A DNA stretch of 25,773 bases from Oscillospiraceae bacterium (GTDB lineage: Bacteria > Bacillota > Clostridia > Oscillospirales > Oscillospiraceae). The stretch lies in assembly GCA_031255955.1 (NCBI GenBank), contig JAIRRO010000008.1, positions 1 through 25,773 of the forward strand, written 5' to 3'. A model generated the notes under the pieces. It was not told the DNA's origin. It did not search any database and saw nothing but the letters and a program-made list of their open reading frames with translations. Each line of letters begins with the position of its first letter. Position 1 is the first letter of the stretch. The position numbers and the translations under genes are program-made. This document shows, in pieces, positions 6,624-15,998 of the stretch.

Positions 6624-6651
6624 ATAATACCACACCAAAAAGTGCTGTCAA
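6624..6651 (-). promoter_or_regulatory. promoter of the candidate small RNA
   Basis: On the minus strand TTGACA (6646-6651) and TATTAT (6624-6629) are 16 bases apart. The -10 is extended (TGTGGTATTAT), matching almost exactly the promoter in front of secA. Confidence 0.7.
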
Positions 6652-6704
6652 GAGAAAGTTTTGTCGATTGAACACTACTTTTTGACAATCCTGCCGCAGC
6701 CCTG

Positions 6705-7223
6705 CTACCACTCGATTCCGCGGCGTGCCAAGACGCCGTTATCATAGGGATGGCGGCGTTTTACAAGCTCTGTTATATAGTCCGAGCGCTGCAAAATCCA
6801 GTCCGGGACGCTGTGCCCCGTGATCACAAGCTCAGCGTCCTCCCGCCCGCGCCGCTGCTCCATTAATTCGCGCACGGTGTCCTCCCCAAGCAAGCCCAGC
6901 TTTATGGCGTCCGCCGCCTCGTCCAGCACAAGCATCCCGCCGTCCCCGCAGAGCTGCATCGCGCGGCGTAGATTATCCTCGTGCATCGCGCGGGTTTTTT
7001 CCAGCTGGTCAGCGCTCATATCCCGCGCAAAGGCGGCGCCCTCCGCCTTGCCGCGCAGCACGGTGATGTCAGTCAGCCTTTCAAGCGAGCGCAGCTCCCC
7101 GCAGTCCCAGTCCTTCAAAAACTGCACGAGAACGCATTTCCAGCCGCATCCGGCGGCGCGCAGCAGCAAGCCGAGAGCCGCCGTTGTTTTGCCTTTTCCG
7201 TCCCCGAAATACAAATGAGTCAT
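6705..7223 (-). CDS. cobO: cob(I)alamin adenosyltransferase (CobO/BtuR/CobA family)
   Basis: The 172-residue enzyme adds the 5'-deoxyadenosyl group of ATP to reduced corrinoids, producing adenosylcobalamin. The P-loop GDGKGKTTAALG begins at residue 7, which is diagnostic for the CobA/CobO type. A Walker-B-like MLVLDEAADA, the ITGHSVPDW segment and the closing ITELVKRRHPYDNGVLARRGIEW region (a family hallmark) are all present. Length is slightly short but normal for clostridial members. ATG 7223 follows AAAGGAGA. It lies 27 bases after the cobC-like gene in the same operon, consistent with corrinoid assembly or salvage; no cobalamin riboswitch was seen upstream. Confidence 0.93.
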   Translation of the reverse strand: MTHLYFGDGKGKTTAALGLLLRAAGCGWKCVLVQFLKDWDCGELRSLERLTDITVLRGKAEGAAFARDMSADQLEKTRAMHEDNLRRAMQLCGDGGMLVLDEAADAIKLGLLGEDTVRELMEQRRGREDAELVITGHSVPDWILQRSDYITELVKRRHPYDNGVLARRGIEW

Positions 7224-7250
7224 TGGTAAATCTCCTTTTTTGAGTTTGTT

Positions 7251-7838
7251 TTACAGGCTATGTACATCCGTCAGACACGGATTCCGCGGCCATGTTTCAT
7301 CGTCAAGCTCGGCGCGATAGCCCCCGCAGTGCGGCGAGGACCAATCAAAATATTCGCGGCGCGGCAAGGCGAAGCGGTGCATTATGCTCATAATCGTGCC
7401 TCCGTGCGCGACGATTATCATATACGCGCTCCGCCGCGCAAGGTTCTCCCCGACCAGCTCGGAGAACGCCACGCACACGCGGGTGGTGAAGCCCGCCATA
7501 CCCTCTCCCTGCGGGCAGGGCTCGCGGCACTCGCCGTCCACCCACTCGCGATATTGCGCGTCCTCTGTTAATTCGTCGGCGCAGCGCCCCTCAAACAAGC
7601 CGAAATCCATCTCGCGCAGGGCGGGCACAGCCACAATGCGCGCGTTCGGGAATTTAATGGTCGCGGTTTGCACCGCCCGTATCATCGTGGAGGCGTACAC
7701 CAGCGGCGCTGATGGGATAATCCCGGATTTTACGGCGGTTTTTATGCCCTGCTCACATAGCGGCTGGTCGGTGACGCCGATATACCGCCGCTCAAGATTG
7801 CCCGCGGTTTCCGCGTGGCGCAATAGAATTATTTCCAC
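7251..7838 (-). CDS. histidine phosphatase family protein, CobC-like
   Basis: The 195-residue protein is a branch-1 histidine phosphatase. The N-terminal catalytic motif reads LRHAETAGN (His8), where alanine replaces the usual glycine of RHG. The acid residue lies in LREMDFGLFEGR, and the second histidine in IIVAHGGTI. Such enzymes include alpha-ribazole-5'-phosphate phosphatase (CobC) and phosphoglycerate mutases. The neighbour cobO makes CobC the best guess, with the nucleotide-loop step of cobalamin synthesis as its role. The GTG start at 7838 has GGGGAG 6 bases upstream. The gene is 15 bases downstream of the 78-residue unknown. The fold is certain; the substrate is inference from context. 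Confidence 0.85.
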   Translation of the reverse strand: MEIILLRHAETAGNLERRYIGVTDQPLCEQGIKTAVKSGIIPSAPLVYASTMIRAVQTATIKFPNARIVAVPALREMDFGLFEGRCADELTEDAQYREWVDGECREPCPQGEGMAGFTTRVCVAFSELVGENLARRSAYMIIVAHGGTIMSIMHRFALPRREYFDWSSPHCGGYRAELDDETWPRNPCLTDVHSL

Positions 7839-7853
7839 AGCAAGCTCCCCGCG

Positions 7854-8090
7854 CTAAATTTCGCAGAAGCTCATGCGCTGGCGCTCGCCCGAGATGGAGA
7901 TATCGAATATAACAGAGCCGCGCCCGTCGTCAAAGCGTTCTATGCTGATGTCGTCGCCGGAAAAATAGTTCCGCACATATTCGTCCAGTCCCGCGTCGTC
8001 CAGCTCAAGCTCCTCCAGAAACACGTCACGCATTTGGTTGCCGGAGCATTTGTTGAAAATCTCCCGTGTCAGCTCATATTCGCGCAGCAT
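7854..8090 (-). CDS. small acidic protein of unknown function (78 residues)
   Basis: A perfect AAGGAGGA precedes the ATG at 8090, so this is almost certainly translated. The protein starts MLREYELTREIFNKCSGNQMRD and continues with a strongly acidic middle (EELELDDAGLDEYV) and a beta-rich end (SVIFDISISGERQRMSFCEI). There is no signal peptide or membrane segment. Two cysteines (in KCSGN and near the C-terminus) are too few for a metal cluster. I do not recognise a named family. It sits between rsmI and the cobC-like gene, 43 and 15 bases away, in one operon. Function is unknown. Confidence 0.8.
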   Translation of the reverse strand: MLREYELTREIFNKCSGNQMRDVFLEELELDDAGLDEYVRNYFSGDDISIERFDDGRGSVIFDISISGERQRMSFCEI

Positions 8091-8133
8091 AAAAATTCCT
8101 CCTTATAATTAAACGCAAACGATTAAATTGCAT

Positions 8134-8997
8134 TTATCCCTGCTTTGAGATACGCACAGCCGCCTCGTAAAGCGCGTTTTTCGCCGCGCCGGTGCGCTCG
8201 GCGGCAAGGCGTGAGGCGTCCTTGAGAGAGAGCCCTTCGTCTAACAGCTCGCGCAGCACAGCCTCTGCCTTTGAAAAATCCGGCACGGATACCTCGCGCG
8301 GCGCGCCCTCCACAACAAGCACAAATTCACCGCGCGGAGGCGTTTCCTCAAACAGGGCAACAGCCTCTGAAAGCGTGAGGCGTAGCGTTTCCTCGTGAAG
8401 TTTCGTCAGCTCGCGTGAGAGCGAAATGCGTCTGTCGCCAAAGCTCGCCAGCATATCGGCAAGCGTGCGGCGCAGCTTGTGCGGCGCCTCATAAAAAATC
8501 ATCGCCCGCCGCTCGTCGCGCAGCTCCCGCAGACGCTCCGCCCGGGATCGCCCCGAAACGGTGAGAAAACCCTCAAACGCGAATCGTCCGGAGCCGATGC
8601 CGGACACAGCCAGCGCGGCGACGGCGGCGCAGGGACCGGGGATGGAAATAATTTCGATATCCGCCTGCGCGCATTGCCGCACAAGAGCCTCTCCGGGGTC
8701 ACTGACGGCGGGTGTACCCGCGTCGGTTACCAGCGCGCAGGACTCACCGGATAGCAGCCGCGATGTTATTTTTTCTCCGCTTTCCACCATATTATGCTCA
8801 TAATAGCTGACAAGCGGCTTTTTTATTCCAAGGTGATTCAATAGCTTCAGCGTAACACGAGTATCCTCCGCCGCGATAAAATCCACCTGCGCAAGCGTTG
8901 CTGAGGCGCGCGGGGAAATGTCGCCGAGGTTGCCGATCGGCGTGGCTATAAGATAAAGTGTTCCGGTGGCGCGAGCGCCGCTGGTGAGCTTTTGCAC
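8134..8997 (-). CDS. rsmI: 16S rRNA (cytidine-1402-2'-O)-methyltransferase RsmI
   Basis: The 287-residue protein is a tetrapyrrole-methylase-fold enzyme that methylates the 2'-O of C1402 in the ribosomal P site. Motifs in order: TLYLIATPIGNLGDIS, AEDTRVTLKLLNHLGI, VTDAGTPAVSDPG (SAM-binding loop), SIPGPCAAVAALAVSG, FEGFL, FYEAPHKL, SRELTKLHEE and GEFVLVVEG. A helical C-terminal region (about 235-287) completes the usual length. The start is GTG at 8997 with CGGAGAA upstream; no better ATG exists. It follows the ferredoxin gene after a 126-base gap that holds a long hairpin. Confidence 0.96.
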   Translation of the reverse strand: MQKLTSGARATGTLYLIATPIGNLGDISPRASATLAQVDFIAAEDTRVTLKLLNHLGIKKPLVSYYEHNMVESGEKITSRLLSGESCALVTDAGTPAVSDPGEALVRQCAQADIEIISIPGPCAAVAALAVSGIGSGRFAFEGFLTVSGRSRAERLRELRDERRAMIFYEAPHKLRRTLADMLASFGDRRISLSRELTKLHEETLRLTLSEAVALFEETPPRGEFVLVVEGAPREVSVPDFSKAEAVLRELLDEGLSLKDASRLAAERTGAAKNALYEAAVRISKQG

Positions 8998-9064
8998 CGC
9001 TGTTCTCCGTTCAAAAAATCAGGTTAAAAATCGGGACGCCCGGGACGCCAATAGGGATAGGCGT

Positions 9065-9108
9065 GCGCTCCGCCCGCCCGGTCATGCTGCCAAGGGCGGA
9101 CGGAGCGC
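9065..9108 (-). other. 15-bp hairpin between ferredoxin and rsmI
   Basis: Arms 9065-9079 and 9094-9108 pair over 15 positions around a 14-base loop. The single non-Watson-Crick position is a G-U wobble only in minus-strand RNA, and would be a C-A mismatch in the opposite RNA. This fits a role in the ferredoxin transcript, starting 16 bases after its stop. There is no T run, so it may be a 3'-stabilising or weak attenuating structure. Confidence 0.55.
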
Positions 9109-9123
9109 GCTTGCCGGTTGGGC

Positions 9124-9291
9124 TTACTTCTCGATTGCCGTCACGGGACACGCCTCGGCGCAAGAGCCGCAGTCCACGCACTTCTCGGCGTCGATCTCAT
9201 AACGGTCCTTGCCCTCTGAGATTGCCTCGACGGGACAGGATGCGGCGCAAGAGCCGCAAGAGACACATTCGCCCGAGATTTTATGAGCCAT
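9124..9291 (-). CDS. 2[4Fe-4S] bacterial-type ferredoxin, 55 residues
   Basis: Reading the minus strand from ATG 9291 gives a 55-residue protein with two CxxCxxCxxxCP motifs: CVSCGSCAASCP at residues 9-20 and CVDCGSCAEACP near the C-terminus. It ends TAIEK and TAA. This is the classic clostridial ferredoxin, a low-potential electron carrier for hydrogenases, pyruvate:ferredoxin oxidoreductase and similar enzymes in the cytosol. AGGAGG stands upstream at good spacing, and a promoter lies at 9369-9397. Length equals that of typical clostridial ferredoxins. It probably has its own transcript, with some read-through into rsmI. Confidence 0.95.
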   Translation of the reverse strand: MAHKISGECVSCGSCAASCPVEAISEGKDRYEIDAEKCVDCGSCAEACPVTAIEK

Positions 9292-9368
9292 TTCGCGATT
9301 CCTCCTATGAAAAAAGTAACGGTAAGTAACCGTCCCGAGCGGCGGCGAGCAATCGCCGACCGGGGTTT

Positions 9369-9397
9369 ATTCTATCACCGCGGCGGGTGAAAATCAA
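9369..9397 (-). promoter_or_regulatory. ferredoxin promoter
   Basis: On the minus strand TTGATT (9392-9397) and TAGAAT (9369-9374) are separated by 17 bases, about 75 bases ahead of the ferredoxin start codon. Confidence 0.55.
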
Positions 9398-9445
9398 GTG
9401 GGGAATTTTTATGTGCGGCGGGTGCATTCCTTCCCCAAATAATTA

Positions 9446-9465
9446 AGAGAATATTAAAATTCTCT
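9446..9465. promoter_or_regulatory. AT-rich dyad, possible operator
   Basis: AGAGAAT and ATTCTCT form exact 7-base arms around ATTAAA. The site lies between two divergent promoters (ferredoxin and the SLH protein), 18 bases upstream of the latter's -35. It looks like a regulator binding site; which protein would bind is unknown. Confidence 0.4.
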
Positions 9466-9482
9466 CCAAAGCATTTTTGCCC

Positions 9483-9511
9483 TTGAAAAGCGGGACAGGT
9501 CGGTATATAAT
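9483..9511 (+). promoter_or_regulatory. promoter of the SLH surface-protein gene
   Basis: TTGAAA (9483-9488) and a consensus TATAAT (9506-9511) are separated by 17 bases. The start codon lies 58 bases further, preceded by AAAAGGGAG. Confidence 0.75.
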
Positions 9512-9569
9512 GTGTCCCGGCGCGCGATAGGGCGCAATCTATCATTATGACAAAAGGGAGTTTACCGCA

Positions 9570-12500
9570 ATGATGAATAAAATCGGGCTTAAAAGAAGGC
9601 TGCTTGCCCTCCTGCTGGTCGCGGCGATTGCGCTGGCGACGCTGCCGATGCTCGCAATGGCGGCTTTGACACCTGCCACGTGGGCAAAGCCGGAGGTCGA
9701 TAAGGCAAACACATCGGGACTGCTGTCCGACGATGCCGCCGCGGATTTTGAGCGTAAGCTGACGCGCGCGCAATATTGCGAGCTGGTCATCATTATGGTT
9801 GAGCAGACGCTCGGACGAAAGCTGCCGCTGCCCGCGGGGCTTCCGTTTTCGGATACGCGCAACGAGCATGTACTGAAGGCGTTTCAGTACAATCTTGTTG
9901 ACGGCGTGGGCGAAGGGAAATTCAATCCGGACGGGTCAATTACCCGCGAGCAGATTGCCACGCTGATGGTACGCGCGCTTTTGCGTATGCAGACAGAGCT
10001 GGGCAGGACGCTGCTTGCGCCGCCTGTCGCAAACCTGCCGTTTAACGACGCCAATCAAGTGCAGGATTACGCGCGGGAATCCATGCGCTACGCCGTGTCA
10101 AATAATATCTTCCAGGGCGATAATTTCAACAATGTCAATCCGCTTGAGGAGATAACCTCTCAGGAATGTGTCGTTGTAAATATTCGTACCTATGAAGCGG
10201 CGCAGCAGAAGATCAACGCTTCGCTTACAACCTCTCAGCTTATCGAAAAGGCTGCGGACAATATCCACATCGGCTATGCGCTCGGCGACCTGCCGGGTGC
10301 GGTGTCGCAAAATGTCATCCTGCCGACAACGGGCGCCGGCGGTACACAGATAACGTGGTCGTCCACCAATCCCAACGTCATCGACGCAAACGGCAGAGTG
10401 ATAACAAGCCCGGGCGGCACAGCCACGCTTACGGCGACGCTGACGCTCGGCGGACTCTCCAGGGTGCGCACCTTCACGCTGACAACAACTAATCTTTCGG
10501 GCGATCGGCTCTTGGTGCAAAACGCGAAGGCTGCGCTGGAGCTGAGCTTTGCCAACAGCGGCGACTCAATCTCCCGCGTGACAGGGCGCGTGTTCCTGCC
10601 CGCAACGATTATGGGCTTGCCTGTGTCGTGGTCGTCCGATAACCCCTCTATCGTATCCGTTTCCGGCGACGTGACGACGCCGAACGACTCCCGCGAGCTT
10701 TCTGTTACGCTGCGCGCGTCGTTCCACTCCGGCACAGCCTCTGATACAAAGGCATTCGCGCTGAAGGTTCGCAACCCGGCGTATTCCTCCAATGAGGTCT
10801 CGCTGCACAACATCACGCTTGGTATGACCGCCGCCCGCGTCACAGAGGCGCTGGGCGCGTACAAGACGACGCTGACGCTTGCCTCCGGCGAAAGATGGCA
10901 GCTGTATTACACCTCGGCGTCCTCGTACAACAATTTCATCGCGGTCGCCTTCCAATCCGACAGGGTAATCGGCGTATATTCGATGGTTCAGGGCTGGGAT
11001 AACTATCTCCGCGACGCACAGACCTCACGCGTTATAACAGTCGCGGAGGCGAACGCCATTGAGGATACGTCGCTGACCGTTTACACCGATTCCAGAAACA
11101 GCGGCGCGTCCTACGCGGCTTTCCTGGCGGACACTTCGACAAAGGTTGATAAGGTGCGCTCGCTGGCGGCGGACGGCGCGGAGACCTTCACGCTCGCGCT
11201 TATCAACGCGTTCCGCGCGAAAAATGGCAGAACGCCGCTGGCGCGTGACAGCGTTCTTTCCACCTCAGCGCGGCAGCACAGCGCCGATATGGGTCAGTAC
11301 GATTATTTCAGCGCGACGGGGCGCTCCGGCTCAACGTATCAAACACGAGCCAACGCCGCGGCAACCTCCACGGGCGGCTCCGCCCCGACCGTTGAGGGCG
11401 GCTTCATCGCGAACAACACGATAAATCCGTTCAACTATCTCGATAACGCGATAAATTCCGGCTCCGCGTCCGACCGCGCGATTATACTCTCAGCCTCTGC
11501 GGGTACCGCCGGGGTGGGCTATGCCGGGGGATATTCGGGCGCGTATCACGATTTATTGACCGCGGTGTTCGGCAGCGGCGGCTCGCTTGTCACGGGCGCG
11601 GTGCTCACCGTAAACAGCATTCAGCAGACGGGCGTCTCGGTCAGTCTCAACGGCTCACAGAACGTCACGCTCACGCTGACGCCCTCCGGCGCAACGGAAA
11701 ACATCACCGTCCGCTCGTCCAATACCAACGTATTCACGCTGACGGAATACAGCTCTTGGTCATCAGGCTCCAGAACGTACACGGTGACGGGCAGGGCGCT
11801 GACCTCGACATACGGCGCGGCGTACATCTATGTATACGGCGCGGACAATCGCCTTATTGCATCCTTCCCCGTGACTGTCGGCTCCACGTATGCCACAGGC
11901 TTGACGGTCAGAAATGAAGTGAACACGATAGTAACAGGCTCCGCCGCCACAACGCAAGCCACAGCCACGGCAACGTATGTAATCGGTATGGGCAACACAT
12001 ATCAATTCACGGCGACTCCGACATATTCCGGATCCCCCGCGCCCGTGGTGACGTGGAGCTCCTCCGCTGCAAACATCGCGTCTGTCAACAGCAGCGGCAC
12101 CGTCTCAGGCTCGTCTGCCGGGGCGGCAGTGATTTACGCAAGCGTTCCGAAGAGCGACGGCACGACGATACGCGTGGCGATAAACGTGCGGGTGGTGAAC
12201 TTAACACTTTCGACGACGCAGACCTCAATTGCGCCGGGCGCAACGACGACCATAACGGCGTCACTCACCGGACACACCGGCTTGACAGGCTTGACGCATC
12301 AAGGCTTCACATGGCAAAACAGCAATAACAATGCCGCGACAATCACCGGTTCCGGAACGCAGGCTACAGTCACAGGCAAAGCAGCGGGAACAACCGGAAT
12401 CACAGCGACGGCGACATTTGCAGCCTCGGCGCAGCAGCAGTACATATGGAAGGTGACCAGAAGTGCCAATATCAGCGTGGTTGGTCAGGCGCAATACCCG

Positions 12501-13061
12501 ACGGGTGCCACATTGTCCCTTGAAGGCGGAAGTACACTCGGTAAGCATCAAACAAAGCAAGTGATAATAACGCCGAATGTTGCCGCAACAAATATCAATG
12601 TGAATAGCTGGACCAGCAGTAATATGGCTGTTGCGACAGTCGGCACAGACGGGAAGGTAACAGGAATTGAAATCGGCAGCGCAACAATTAGCGGTTATCT
12701 CCAAACCGGCGCTTCGTCATTCACTCCGGTATCGTTTTCGGTAACGGTGACCGACTCAAATCCAACCATTACAGTATCTCCGGCAGGACCGCTGACATTA
12801 ACGGAAAATGGATCCCCGGCAACACTCACATATGTGCTTGACCTGACGTATGACGCAACGCAGTTTACTGTAGTGTGGGCGCAATCGTCAGGATCGGAAG
12901 CGAATTTCAGCCTAACACCTTCAAGCAATTCCTGCATGATAACACCGCTCGCTCCGGGTGATCTAATGACCGTTTGCGCTGAAATTAGTGGAACATCCAT
13001 TAAATCAAATCTTGTCTCAGTAACAATAACCCCCGACATTTCAACGCAGCCTGGCGCATAG
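9570..13061 (+). CDS. large SLH / Ig-like / CAP-domain surface protein
   Basis: The 1163-residue protein has a signal peptide (basic GLKRRLL, then hydrophobic core, cleavage near AMA-A at 31-32). SLH repeats occupy about 45-215 (LPFSDT, GEGKFNPDGSITREQIA, NLPFNDA, ITSQE) and should anchor it to the cell wall. Two atypical Ig-like domains follow (about 225-400; ITWSSTNPNVID, VSWSSDNPSIVS). A CAP-associated domain (about 410-480) and a CAP/SCP domain (about 535-670; ARQHSADMGQYDYFS) come next, then several Big2-like repeats to the end. The CAP domain keeps the QHSADM histidine but lacks the usual FSH, GENIA and GHR residues, so it is probably non-catalytic. Coding DNA after about 12300 looks less GC-rich than before. 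It has its own promoter and terminator. Likely role is adhesion or envelope structure. Confidence 0.9.
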   Translation: MMNKIGLKRRLLALLLVAAIALATLPMLAMAALTPATWAKPEVDKANTSGLLSDDAAADFERKLTRAQYCELVIIMVEQTLGRKLPLPAGLPFSDTRNEHVLKAFQYNLVDGVGEGKFNPDGSITREQIATLMVRALLRMQTELGRTLLAPPVANLPFNDANQVQDYARESMRYAVSNNIFQGDNFNNVNPLEEITSQECVVVNIRTYEAAQQKINASLTTSQLIEKAADNIHIGYALGDLPGAVSQNVILPTTGAGGTQITWSSTNPNVIDANGRVITSPGGTATLTATLTLGGLSRVRTFTLTTTNLSGDRLLVQNAKAALELSFANSGDSISRVTGRVFLPATIMGLPVSWSSDNPSIVSVSGDVTTPNDSRELSVTLRASFHSGTASDTKAFALKVRNPAYSSNEVSLHNITLGMTAARVTEALGAYKTTLTLASGERWQLYYTSASSYNNFIAVAFQSDRVIGVYSMVQGWDNYLRDAQTSRVITVAEANAIEDTSLTVYTDSRNSGASYAAFLADTSTKVDKVRSLAADGAETFTLALINAFRAKNGRTPLARDSVLSTSARQHSADMGQYDYFSATGRSGSTYQTRANAAATSTGGSAPTVEGGFIANNTINPFNYLDNAINSGSASDRAIILSASAGTAGVGYAGGYSGAYHDLLTAVFGSGGSLVTGAVLTVNSIQQTGVSVSLNGSQNVTLTLTPSGATENITVRSSNTNVFTLTEYSSWSSGSRTYTVTGRALTSTYGAAYIYVYGADNRLIASFPVTVGSTYATGLTVRNEVNTIVTGSAATTQATATATYVIGMGNTYQFTATPTYSGSPAPVVTWSSSAANIASVNSSGTVSGSSAGAAVIYASVPKSDGTTIRVAINVRVVNLTLSTTQTSIAPGATTTITASLTGHTGLTGLTHQGFTWQNSNNNAATITGSGTQATVTGKAAGTTGITATATFAASAQQQYIWKVTRSANISVVGQAQYPTGATLSLEGGSTLGKHQTKQVIITPNVAATNINVNSWTSSNMAVATVGTDGKVTGIEIGSATISGYLQTGASSFTPVSFSVTVTDSNPTITVSPAGPLTLTENGSPATLTYVLDLTYDATQFTVVWAQSSGSEANFSLTPSSNSCMITPLAPGDLMTVCAEISGTSIKSNLVSVTITPDISTQPGA

Positions 13062-13087
13062 CTCCACTCCTTAACAATTAATTTGCT

Positions 13088-13115
13088 TTTACCCACCCCG
13101 AAAATGTGGTATAAT
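13088..13115 (+). promoter_or_regulatory. secA promoter with extended -10
   Basis: TGTGGTATAAT (13105-13115) is a perfect extended -10; the -35 (TTTACC at 13088-13093, 16-base spacing) is weak. Transcription should begin near 13122, inside the 5' arm of the terminator hairpin that follows. Confidence 0.65.
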
Positions 13116-13116
13116 T

Positions 13117-13150
13117 GTCCCGGGCGAGAATTCTCGCTCGGGACTTTTTT
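13117..13150 (+). terminator. terminator after the SLH gene, overlapping the secA start point
   Basis: Arms 13117-13128 and 13133-13144 pair over 12 positions (one G-U) around AATT and are followed by six T. It stops read-through from the SLH gene. Transcripts begun at the secA promoter would lack about half of the 5' arm and should escape. Confidence 0.85.
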
Positions 13151-13166
13151 ATAAAGGACAGTGACA

Positions 13167-15983
<2,817 letters not shown>

Positions 15984-15998
15984 AAAAGGTACGCCGCC

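Noticed and set aside
6487..6711. Minus-strand 74-codon frame between cobO and mntP
   Set aside because: It crosses a promoter and a strong terminator and lacks a ribosome binding site; the region is better explained as regulatory RNA.
9032..9049. Direct repeat CGGGACGCC twice between ferredoxin and rsmI, considered as a terminator or att site
   Set aside because: The two copies are direct, not inverted, and only nine bases long; nothing mobile lies nearby.
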